From NCBI GenBank assembly GCA_946494435.1, contig CAMMBO010000029.1, forward strand, positions 1 to 10,955: 10,955 bases of DNA, in the 5' to 3' direction. Positions 5,780 to 10,955 of this stretch are shown here, piece after piece (the first letter of the stretch is position 1; each line of letters begins with the position of its first letter). The notes beneath the pieces were generated by a model that made no database searches, was not told the DNA's origin, and saw nothing but the letters and a program-made list of their open reading frames with translations. This DNA is from an uncultured Mycoplasmatota bacterium. GTDB taxonomy: Bacteria; Bacillota_I; Bacilli_A; RF39; UBA660. Made by a program: the position numbers and the translations under genes.

Positions 5780-6028
5780 CATATCAACACGTAGAGGCAA
5801 CTCTGTATCTTTAGATTTTAAGAAAAACTTATATGGTTCAACATCTAATATTTTAGATAACTCTTCGATAACATCAAAGCTAGCCGAATGTTGTCCTCGT
5901 TCCATTCTACTGACATAATTAGTAGAAACATCCAAAAGTTCAGCTAACTTTGCCTGTGTATATTTTTTCTTAAACCTATAATACCTAACATTTTTACCAA
6001 AAGTTTTCTTAAGTTCTATCAATATCAT
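5762..6028 (-). CDS. XRE-family helix-turn-helix regulator
   Basis: A small DNA-binding protein of the Cro/C1 type. The helix-turn-helix spans roughly residues 20-55, with YTQAKLAELL, then DVSTNYVSRMERG as recognition helix, then a conserved helix ending in LSKILDVEP. A short basic tail follows, with no ligand or dimerisation domain. The start is unclear: ATG 6037 would sit almost at the expected transcription start, ATG 6028 has GGGTG very close upstream, and TTG 6022 has the best spacing from GGGTGAT. I use 6028 (88 residues). It is divergent from sigG across 125 bases, so it could repress itself and its neighbour, but nothing in the sequence proves that. Its last codons lie inside the terminator of the convergent surface-protein gene. 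Confidence 0.85.
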   Translation of the reverse strand: MILIELKKTFGKNVRYYRFKKKYTQAKLAELLDVSTNYVSRMERGQHSASFDVIEELSKILDVEPYKFFLKSKDTELPLRVDMKKKGN

Positions 6029-6048
6029 CACCCACATCTACACTTAAT

Positions 6049-6054
6049 ATGATA
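6049..6054 (-). promoter_or_regulatory. Candidate -10 box of the XRE gene
   Basis: TATCAT on the minus strand (complement of 6049-6054) matches TATAAT at five of six positions. The -35 at 17 bases (TTTAGT) is poor. It would start transcription near 6042, which favours a translation start inside the longest frame. Confidence 0.35.
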
Positions 6055-6068
6055 CTTTTTTTCTTTTT

Positions 6069-6075
6069 CATACTA
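6069..6075 (+). promoter_or_regulatory. Candidate sporulation-type -10 box (CATACTA) upstream of sigG
   Basis: CATACTA fits the known sigma-G -10 pattern CATAMTA. TTAATA (6044-6049) matches five of six positions of the TGMATA -35, but the spacer is 19 bases instead of 17-18. A start near 6083 would give a leader of about 70 bases. Self-activation of sigG is known in Bacillus subtilis; here it is inferred only from these boxes. Confidence 0.3.
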
Positions 6076-6153
6076 AACAACCTCTTAGGTCTACAAAAAA
6101 ATATTGCATAAAAAATTAAACATTTAATCATTACTAATTTAGGAGATGATTAA

Positions 6154-6930
6154 ATGGCAAATAATAAAGTCGTAATAAGTGGAGTAAAAACTTCGGAATT
6201 AAAAGTATTAACAACAGAAGAGATGACAGAACTATTTAAAAAAATGCATGAAGGTGATAAATTCGCTAGAAATGACCTTATTAGTGGCAATTTAAAACTA
6301 GTTTTAAGTATTTTAAGAAAAGTAAACACCCGAAACGAAAACTTAGATGATTTATTTCAAGTAGGATGTATTGGTCTTGTTAAAGCGATAGACAACTTTG
6401 ACCTAGCTCATGAAGTTAAGTTTTCAACTTATGCTGTACCTATGATTCTAGGCGAAGTAAAAAGATACTTAAGAGATAACAATAGTATCAGAGTAAGCCG
6501 TTCAACAAGAGATTTAGCTTACAAAGCCTTAAAACTAAAAGAAGAATATTTTATGGAAAAAGGCGAAGAAATATCTATGGAAGACCTAGCTTCATCTTTA
6601 AACACCACTATCTATGATATTGTCTTTGCTCTAGAGTCCCTAAAAGACCCAGTATCGATGTTTGAACCTATCTATAATGATGGCGGTGACACAATTTATG
6701 TCTATGACCAGATAGAAGATAAAAAGAAAACTGGCTCTGTTATTGAAGAAAAACTAGCCACAAGCGATGCAGTCTCATCACTAAGCGATAGAGAACAGAT
6801 AATATTAAATGAACGTTATATAATAGGTAAAACCCAAATGGAAATAGCAAGAGATATGGATATTAGCCAAGCCCAAGTATCAAGACTAGAAAAAAATGCT
6901 ATAAAGCAGTTAAAGAAAACTCTAAGATAA
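6154..6930 (+). CDS. sigG: Forespore sigma factor SigG
   Basis: Directs RNA polymerase to late forespore genes. The 258 residues can be followed along almost the whole length of Bacillus subtilis SigG as I recall it. The N-terminal NNKVVISGVKTSEL segment typical of SigG is present. Region 2 is at about 37-108 (DDLFQVGCIGL and KFSTYAVPMILGE), region 3 at about 112-180 (RVSRSTRDLAYKAL, then FEPIYNDGGD) and region 4 at about 205-257 with the GKTQMEIA and ISQAQVSRLEK helix-turn-helix. It begins at ATG 6154 after AGGAGATGAT (6141-6150). In B. subtilis sigG follows spoIIGA and sigE. Here it follows a divergent XRE gene and an unrelated surface protein, so it must rely on its own promoter. ylmC follows, as in B. 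subtilis. Confidence 0.96.
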   Translation: MANNKVVISGVKTSELKVLTTEEMTELFKKMHEGDKFARNDLISGNLKLVLSILRKVNTRNENLDDLFQVGCIGLVKAIDNFDLAHEVKFSTYAVPMILGEVKRYLRDNNSIRVSRSTRDLAYKALKLKEEYFMEKGEEISMEDLASSLNTTIYDIVFALESLKDPVSMFEPIYNDGGDTIYVYDQIEDKKKTGSVIEEKLATSDAVSSLSDREQIILNERYIIGKTQMEIARDMDISQAQVSRLEKNAIKQLKKTLR

Positions 6931-6958
6931 GAATAATTACTAAAAAAAGACATATTTT
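6931..6958 (+). promoter_or_regulatory. Possible sigma-E-like promoter of ylmC-yunB
   Basis: GAATAAT (6931-6937) matches six of seven positions of the sigma-E -35 pattern. It lies 13 bases before CATATTTT (6951-6958), which matches the -10 at about five of eight. yunB is sigma-E dependent in B. subtilis, which fits. Readthrough from sigG is equally possible, since no terminator lies between. Confidence 0.25.
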
Positions 6959-6980
6959 TAAGTAGTAGGGCAGTGATATT

Positions 6981-7211
6981 ATGAGACTTTCTGATTTACA
7001 AAGTAAAGATATTGTTAATGTTATAGATGGAAGAAACATAGGTAATATTATAGATGTTAAAGTAGATGAGAGAAATGGTGCTATTATCAGTTTAATAGTA
7101 GAACCTAAAGGCAAATTTATTTCTTTTGGTAAAGGTGAAGATACTGAGATTAAGTGGCAAAGTATTGAGAGAATTGGTGAAGATGTAATACTAGTAAGAT
7201 TAGGTAATTAA
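6981..7211 (+). CDS. ylmC: YlmC/YmxH-family PRC-barrel sporulation protein
   Basis: A 76-residue cytoplasmic protein that is a single PRC-barrel domain. The typical pattern is complete: RLSDLQSKDIVNVIDGRNIG at the start, a central DVKVDERNGAIISLIVEPKGK, and the closing WQSIERIGEDVILVRL. Family members occur in spore formers next to sigG or sporulation genes; their molecular role is not established. The ribosome binding site is weak (AGGGCAGTGAT before ATG 6981). It follows sigG by 50 bases and ends two bases before yunB, so it probably shares transcripts with one or both. Confidence 0.9.
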   Translation: MRLSDLQSKDIVNVIDGRNIGNIIDVKVDERNGAIISLIVEPKGKFISFGKGEDTEIKWQSIERIGEDVILVRLGN

Positions 7212-7213
7212 CT

Positions 7214-7933
7214 ATGAACAAAAAGAAAATATATATCTTTATTAGTCTCTTAATACTATCTTTTTTTACCGCTTTATATTTTACATCCCTTGCAGGCAAA
7301 GGTTTAGAACAAGTTATTATTAAATATGCTACTAGTGAAACAGAAAGAATCGCTAATGTAATATTAAATGATGTTGTTAATATTGATGATGATTATTTTA
7401 ATGAAGACTTATTTGAAATAAGTAGAGATAATGATGGTAATATTGAACTAATTAACTTTGATACAAAATTAACTAATCGCTTGTTAAAAGATATTAATGA
7501 TAAAGCTATGAAACGATTAAGTGCTATTGAAAAAGGAGATACGACTGATATAGAATTATCAGACTCCTTAAAAGGAACAAGACTAACTTTTCTAGATGAT
7601 GGTGTAGTTTGTGATATTCCAATAGGTTCCTTATTTCATAATGGCTTAATTGTTAATCTAACGACCAGTATTCCTATTCGATTTTCATTTATTGGAACCG
7701 TATCAAGTAACATTGTAACTGATGTTAAAGAGTATGGCTTTAATAATGCTTTAATCGAAGTAGGAATAGAAGTAACTATCAAAGAAAAAATAACCATGCC
7801 TCATTCTACAGAAAGCATACCTATTACTACCAAAGTAAATCTTACAACCCAACTAATCCAAGGAAGTGTCCCTAACTACTACAATGGAGCATTTTCTGCA
7901 TCATCCCAAGTTTTTGCCACCAAAATTAAATAA
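7214..7933 (+). CDS. yunB: Sporulation protein YunB
   Basis: A 239-residue protein with one N-terminal hydrophobic anchor (residues about 6-27), the remainder probably outside the membrane. YunB is a mother-cell sporulation protein in B. subtilis with no known biochemical activity. Family-like features include the helix after the anchor (ATSETERIANVILNDVV), a DNDGNIELINFDT strand pair, the IPIGSL turn after VVCDIP, a central VSSNIVTDVKEYGFNNALIEVGIEV block and the closing LIQGSVPNYY. ATG 7214 is two bases after the ylmC stop with only a weak binding site, so translational coupling is likely. Confidence 0.88.
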   Translation: MNKKKIYIFISLLILSFFTALYFTSLAGKGLEQVIIKYATSETERIANVILNDVVNIDDDYFNEDLFEISRDNDGNIELINFDTKLTNRLLKDINDKAMKRLSAIEKGDTTDIELSDSLKGTRLTFLDDGVVCDIPIGSLFHNGLIVNLTTSIPIRFSFIGTVSSNIVTDVKEYGFNNALIEVGIEVTIKEKITMPHSTESIPITTKVNLTTQLIQGSVPNYYNGAFSASSQVFATKIK

Positions 7934-7935
7934 TG

Positions 7936-7944
7936 TGTTACAAT
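7936..7944 (+). promoter_or_regulatory. Candidate promoter of yutD (extended -10)
   Basis: TGTTACAAT (7936-7944) is a TGn-extended -10 with a five-of-six core. TTGCCA (7914-7919) could be the -35 at a long 19-base spacing inside the end of yunB. Only a short leader precedes the gene at 7961. Confidence 0.5.
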
Positions 7945-7960
7945 TATATAGGTGGTAGGA

Positions 7961-8254
7961 ATGTATAAATTATTAGATAATAATTATAAAGTAACAAAAG
8001 GAAAAGAAAACTTTGATTATGAAGAAGTAAATTCTCTTTTTACAAATTATTTTCAAGATTATGATTATGTTTTAGGAGACTATTCTTATGGAAAAATAAG
8101 ACTTAAAGGCTTCTATGATAGTAGTAATAAAAAGGCAAAAAAGCTAAATGACATTAAATATTTAGAGGACTACATCAAAGAATATTGTTCTAAAGGAGCG
8201 AAAACTTTTCTTCTAAAAAAAGAAAAAAATCCTAAAAACAGTAAAAATATGTAA
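7961..8254 (+). CDS. yutD: YutD-family protein (DUF1027)
   Basis: A 97-residue cytoplasmic protein. The YutD signature covers residues about 17-86: FTNYFQDYDYVLGDYSYG, then IRLKGFYD, then IKYLEDYIKEYCSKGAKTFLLKK. No enzymatic role is established. ATG 7961 is preferred over GTG 7952, because the AGGTGGTAGG that serves as ribosome binding site (7950-7959) covers the GTG. A lysine-rich tail ends the protein. It follows yunB by 27 bases; both genes lie in the same neighbourhood in B. subtilis, which suggests old shared order rather than a joint pathway. Confidence 0.85.
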   Translation: MYKLLDNNYKVTKGKENFDYEEVNSLFTNYFQDYDYVLGDYSYGKIRLKGFYDSSNKKAKKLNDIKYLEDYIKEYCSKGAKTFLLKKEKNPKNSKNM

Positions 8255-8282
8255 AAAAGGGGCTTTTTATTTCTTTTTTTTT
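8254..8282 (+). terminator. Possible weak terminator after yutD
   Basis: AAAAAG (8254-8259) can pair with CTTTTT (8263-8268) around a GGG loop, followed by a T-rich run. The left arm begins at the last base of the stop codon. The stem is short and AT-rich, so termination may be partial. Confidence 0.4.
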
Positions 8283-8283
8283 A

Positions 8284-8292
8284 TGCTAAAAT
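8284..8292 (+). promoter_or_regulatory. Promoter of the DUF1292/coiled-coil operon (extended -10)
   Basis: TGCTAAAAT (8284-8292) is a TGn-extended -10 with a five-of-six core. The sequence 17 bases upstream (TTTTTA) is a poor -35. The first gene starts at 8326. Confidence 0.55.
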
Positions 8293-8325
8293 GGTTTATA
8301 GAATAGTAAAGGGAGGAAAACAAGG

Positions 8326-8598
8326 ATGGATGAAAAAAAGAAAATGACTTTATCAATTATAGGTGAGGATGGTTCTATTGATGAGGTAGAAGTTGTTATT
8401 GCCTTTGAATTTAAAGATACAAAGAAAGAATATGTTGTCTATACAAAAAATGAAAAAGATGATAACGGTAATGTGACCGTTTATGTATCTCAAGTAGATA
8501 GAAGTGGAGACACTCCAAAATTATATGGTATTGATGATGAAGAGGAATGGAATAGAGTAAAAGATGTATTAAGAAGACTATCAAAAAAAGACGAATAG
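8326..8598 (+). CDS. DUF1292 (YrzB-like) protein
   Basis: A 90-residue acidic cytoplasmic protein. DUF1292 is recognisable over nearly the whole length: a beta-rich first half (VEVVIAFEFKDTKKEYVVYT) and the typical second half with VTVYVSQVDRS, PKLYGIDDEEEWNRVKDVL. The function of the family is unknown. In many Firmicutes it lies beside a Holliday-junction resolvase gene, but not here. ATG 8326 follows AAGGGAGG (8309-8316). It is 29 bases upstream of the coiled-coil gene with no terminator between, so the two are likely cotranscribed. Confidence 0.85.
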   Translation: MDEKKKMTLSIIGEDGSIDEVEVVIAFEFKDTKKEYVVYTKNEKDDNGNVTVYVSQVDRSGDTPKLYGIDDEEEWNRVKDVLRRLSKKDE

Positions 8599-8627
8599 AT
8601 AGTAATGATTAGTTGGAGGCGAATGAC

Positions 8628-9953
8628 ATGAGTGAAGAAAAACTACATAATGAAGATTTTGATGTTATACGAGTTGATGGGGATGCGACAAACAGTAACG
8701 ACCCTATTAAAGGCAATTTTAATAAAATTAAGTTAAAGATTATTTCTTATGCAATTACGATGGAAGTGCAAGAAGCATATATGCAAGAAGAAATGAAACA
8801 AAAAGAAGCCATCATAGAAAAAATGGATAAAGACCAAAAGAAAACTACGGGTAAAGAAAAAAGAGATGTCAGAAACAAAATTTTAGGCTTAAAAGCTGAT
8901 CTTAATGATTTAAAAACTGTTTATGAGGAATATATTAAGTCACATAAAAGATTTACAGATATGGCTAAAAGAGCTTTGAATTTACCTAGTGAAAATTTTG
9001 AAGAAATGAAAAGAAGTGAACAAGAACTTAGTGATGAAGGACTAAATTGGATTAACGTTGATGAAACAGGGAAAAAATTTGATTTAAATACAGAAAATAT
9101 TATTAATGATGTTTCTAGCCCATATGATAAATCACAAAGCACTTTAGAAAAAGCTCACGATGAAGATATTTTTTCAAGTGTTGATAGTGATGCGATTAAA
9201 GAAGAAATTGATAAATTTATGAACAAAAAAGTTAATTCTGAGGGTGAACAAAGACCATTAGCTGATGTTATTGCTGGCAAAGTAACGGCAGATAATCTTG
9301 AAACTTTAACAAAAGAGGTTAGTAAAAATATTAATCAAATTGGCATGGACGATGTAAAAGACTTATTTGATTCAACAGGAACTTTAACTGATTCTACTAA
9401 AAAATCTACTCAAGAACCAGAAGTTCCAATTGTAAATATAAGCGACGTAGCAGACATTAAAGGAGGAGAATGGACAGAAGATACAATAGCATCGCCAACA
9501 GATACTATCACGTTTGATAGTGATACTTCTATGTCTGACTATATGAGTAGGTTGGAGAAAGATACTCAGGAATTAAATGCTAAGAGAGAAAGAATTGCCA
9601 CTGAAACAGAAAAAGCTCTACAAGCTAAAAAAACAGCTGAAACAGCTAAAGATAATGCTAAAGCAAGAAGTGAAAGCACATTAAAAGAATTGGAAGAGTT
9701 AAAAAAGAATATGCCAAGAATTCAAGAATTACTAAAGGAAAAGAGAAGAGCACAAGAAGCTTTAGAAGCAGAAATGACAAACTTAACTTCCATTAATTCA
9801 GACAAAGAAGCTATAGATGCAGAAACAGAGGAATATAATGCTCAAACAGGTAGGGCTCTAGAAGAACTAAGAAGGATGCAAGCTATTTTAAAGGGTGAAG
9901 AACCAGATGAACCTGCACCAAAATATAGTTTGCCAAAGGGCGCACATAGATAG
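8628..9953 (+). CDS. Large acidic coiled-coil protein of unknown function
   Basis: I do not recognise this 441-residue protein. It has no signal peptide, membrane segment or cysteine, so it is probably cytoplasmic or associated with a structure through partners. Residues about 43-115 form a charged helical, probably coiled-coil region. Residues about 120-300 are acidic and low in hydrophobics. Residues about 303-422 form a long Ala/Glu/Lys/Arg-rich coiled coil (KALQAKKTAETAKDNAKARSE is typical), broken at Pro363. A Pro/Glu tail ends in SLPKGAHR. ATG 8628 is 8 bases after GGAGG (8615-8619); an upstream TTG at 8613 covers that site. Cotranscription with the DUF1292 gene is the only contextual clue. 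A role as a scaffold, for example in the spore coat, is possible but unsupported. Confidence 0.8.
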   Translation: MSEEKLHNEDFDVIRVDGDATNSNDPIKGNFNKIKLKIISYAITMEVQEAYMQEEMKQKEAIIEKMDKDQKKTTGKEKRDVRNKILGLKADLNDLKTVYEEYIKSHKRFTDMAKRALNLPSENFEEMKRSEQELSDEGLNWINVDETGKKFDLNTENIINDVSSPYDKSQSTLEKAHDEDIFSSVDSDAIKEEIDKFMNKKVNSEGEQRPLADVIAGKVTADNLETLTKEVSKNINQIGMDDVKDLFDSTGTLTDSTKKSTQEPEVPIVNISDVADIKGGEWTEDTIASPTDTITFDSDTSMSDYMSRLEKDTQELNAKRERIATETEKALQAKKTAETAKDNAKARSESTLKELEELKKNMPRIQELLKEKRRAQEALEAEMTNLTSINSDKEAIDAETEEYNAQTGRALEELRRMQAILKGEEPDEPAPKYSLPKGAHR

Positions 9954-9969
9954 TGCGTTCTTTTTTTTT
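9938..9969 (+). terminator. Terminator of the DUF1292/coiled-coil operon
   Basis: GGGCGCAC (9938-9945) pairs with GTGCGTTC (9953-9960), eight pairs including two G-T, then nine T residues (9961-9969). The TAG stop (9951-9953) lies in the loop and first paired base of the right arm. Confidence 0.88.
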
Positions 9970-9977
9970 GTTTTTTT

Positions 9978-9985
9978 CATATACT
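9978..9985 (+). promoter_or_regulatory. Candidate -10 box of the yutH-like gene
   Basis: CATATACT (9978-9985) contains TATACT, a five-of-six sigma-A -10. It also matches the mother-cell sigma-E -10 pattern at seven of eight positions. No convincing -35 of either type precedes it, because that stretch is the T tract of the previous terminator. Confidence 0.35.
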
Positions 9986-10002
9986 TTACTGAGGTTTTAG
10001 AT

Positions 10003-10908
10003 ATGAAGAATACTCTTTTTTATTACTACGGACTTACCCCGGAAAAAATAATTAAAAAAGATAATTATTATTGCTTTTATCTTGATAATTACATCTATTA
10101 TCTATATAAAGTAAATAAGCCATTAGAATATATAAATGAATTAATCATTCTTCTTAGAAATGTTTATAATAATAGTTTTATGATGATTATCTTTAATATA
10201 AATAAAGAAGCTTTAAGTATAATAAATAATCACTATTATATTCTTTTAAGAGCAGCTAAAAATAACAGATTTAATATTAATGACATTTACAATCCAACAT
10301 ATTGTCCAAAAGAAGCATCTAATCTAAAACTATTAAATCATAGTAGTTGGAATAATCTTTGGAGTAGTAAGATAGATTATTTTGAATATCAAAAAGACTA
10401 TATAAAAATAAAATATAAAACCCTCTATCAGACTCTAGATTATTTTATAGGTCTAGGAGAAAATGCTATAAGCTATTTTAATGCCACTAACAGCTATCTA
10501 ACCAAAGAATTTAATGACACTTTAGTCTTATCAAGAAGAAGAGTAAATCTCTCTAATTTAAGCTTCTATAACCCTTTAAACATCGTTATAGATAATAAAG
10601 CAAGAGATAGTGCAGAATATCTTAAATATCTCTTTATAACAGATGATTATACATATGATTTTCTAGATGAGTTTTTGACTAATCTAAATTATAGTACTTA
10701 TCAATATGGCTTATTAATAGCAAGACTTCTTTTTCCAAGTCATTACTTTGATATCTACGAGAAGATAATAAATGAGACTCTAAAAGAAAAAGAGATTATC
10801 AATGTATTAAAGAGAACAGATGAATATGAAAAGTTTTTAAGATATATTTATAATTTTATTAATAAAAAAAAGCCTATTCTAAAAATAGACTGGTTAGAAG
10901 CTAATTAA
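10003..10908 (+). CDS. yutH: YutH-like spore coat protein (CotS-related kinase fold)
   Basis: The 301 residues resemble YutH, a spore coat-associated protein related to CotS and the aminoglycoside phosphotransferase fold. The best matches are in the C-terminal half: YFIGLGENAISYF (147-159), ARDSAEYLKYLF (200-211) and ARLLFPSHYFDIYEKI (240-255). The pattern LHHxxW of the family appears as LNHSSW (111-116). The usual catalytic His-Gly-Asp motif of active kinases is not visible, so it is probably structural. ATG 10003 follows GAGG (9991-9994); an in-frame extension upstream crosses the previous terminator and is not credible. It is rich in Tyr, Asn and Ile. Its last 38 bases carry a terminator for the convergent gene. 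Confidence 0.75.
   Translation: MKNTLFYYYGLTPEKIIKKDNYYCFYLDNYIYYLYKVNKPLEYINELIILLRNVYNNSFMMIIFNINKEALSIINNHYYILLRAAKNNRFNINDIYNPTYCPKEASNLKLLNHSSWNNLWSSKIDYFEYQKDYIKIKYKTLYQTLDYFIGLGENAISYFNATNSYLTKEFNDTLVLSRRRVNLSNLSFYNPLNIVIDNKARDSAEYLKYLFITDDYTYDFLDEFLTNLNYSTYQYGLLIARLLFPSHYFDIYEKIINETLKEKEIINVLKRTDEYEKFLRYIYNFINKKKPILKIDWLEAN
10864..10891 (-). terminator. Terminator of the convergent minus-strand gene
   Basis: On the minus strand AGTCTATT (complement of 10884-10891) pairs with AATAGGCT (complement of 10871-10878), eight pairs with one G-T, around a 5-base loop. Seven T residues follow (complement of 10864-10870). It lies wholly inside the coding end of the yutH-like gene, about 10 bases beyond the TAG at 10901. 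Confidence 0.7.
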
Positions 10909-10955
10909 CATTTCTTACTTCTTTAACTTCAGGTACTTCATTCATAATCATCTGT
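10901..10955 (-). CDS. 3' end of a minus-strand gene, product unknown
   Basis: Only one minus-strand frame is open here, giving 17 residues (ending MNEVPEVKEVRNVN) before TAG at 10903-10901. The hairpin terminator just beyond supports a real gene end. Too little is visible to name the protein. It overlaps the stop region of the yutH-like gene by 8 bases. Confidence 0.5.
   Translation of the reverse strand, partial: QMIMNEVPEVKEVRNVN

Noticed and set aside
6105..6136. TGCATA plus CATTACTA as a sigma-G promoter for sigG
   Set aside because: The -35 fits, but the -10 has an extra T and transcription would start at about 6143, cutting off the ribosome binding site.
6899..7114. A 71-codon minus-strand frame across the sigG end and ylmC
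   Set aside because: Overlaps two well-supported genes and looks like the reverse of their AT-rich codons.
8921..9142. A 73-codon minus-strand frame inside the coiled-coil gene
   Set aside because: Antisense shadow with no ribosome binding site.
9464..9475. AAAGGAGGAGAATG inside the coiled-coil gene as an internal start
   Set aside because: The ATG is out of frame and the reading frame ends after about 15 codons; the purine run simply encodes Lys-Gly-Gly-Glu.

Overview
The window is AT-rich DNA from a low-GC Gram-positive bacterium of the Bacilli/Firmicutes type. Many genes are preceded by AGGAGG-like ribosome binding sites. Several promoters are sigma-A-like with TGn-extended -10 boxes, and T-tailed hairpin terminators are common. 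A run of sporulation genes (sigG, ylmC, yunB and a yutH-like gene, with yutD between) marks an endospore former or a lineage that kept part of that programme. All 15 visible gene ends use TAA or TAG and none uses TGA. The reading frames are nevertheless unbroken under the standard code, with Trp encoded by TGG.

Layout. 1-147: two tRNA genes on the minus strand (Asn, cut by the window edge, and Ile) behind a good minus-strand promoter. 326-1984: a membrane-anchored, cysteine-free arylsulfate sulfotransferase-like protein. 2050-2970: an orphan JAB/MPN (JAMM) putative metallopeptidase and a 99-residue protein of unknown function. Each of these two starts behind the same 41-bp terminator-plus-promoter module, so the JAMM gene lies between perfect direct repeats. 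3094-4750: an RNA-modification pair, an RluA-family pseudouridine synthase overlapping a TtcA-like tRNA thiolase. 4888-5720: a secreted surface protein with an NPETSD sorting signal, split by a one-base frameshift at an A6 tract. 5762-6028: an XRE-type repressor on the minus strand, divergent from sigG.

6154-7933 is the sporulation block: sigG, ylmC and yunB. It is followed by yutD, a DUF1292 gene and a long coiled-coil protein of unknown function (the last two probably one operon), then a YutH-like spore coat protein. In Bacillus subtilis sigG and ylmC are also neighbours, and yunB, yutD and yutH lie near one another, so this looks like a condensed version of that gene order. The last 55 bases hold the 3' end of a minus-strand gene whose terminator lies inside the end of the yutH-like gene.

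Genes are tightly packed. Several terminator hairpins include the stop codon of the gene they end, and their T tracts run straight into the next promoter. No stretch over 300 bases lacks a gene; the longest gap, 148-325, holds the tRNA promoter and a weak candidate promoter for the sulfotransferase-like gene. I see no insertion sequence, CRISPR array, rRNA gene or known riboswitch. The least explained items are the JAMM gene between direct repeats, the frameshifted surface protein, the coiled-coil protein and the absence of TGA stops.
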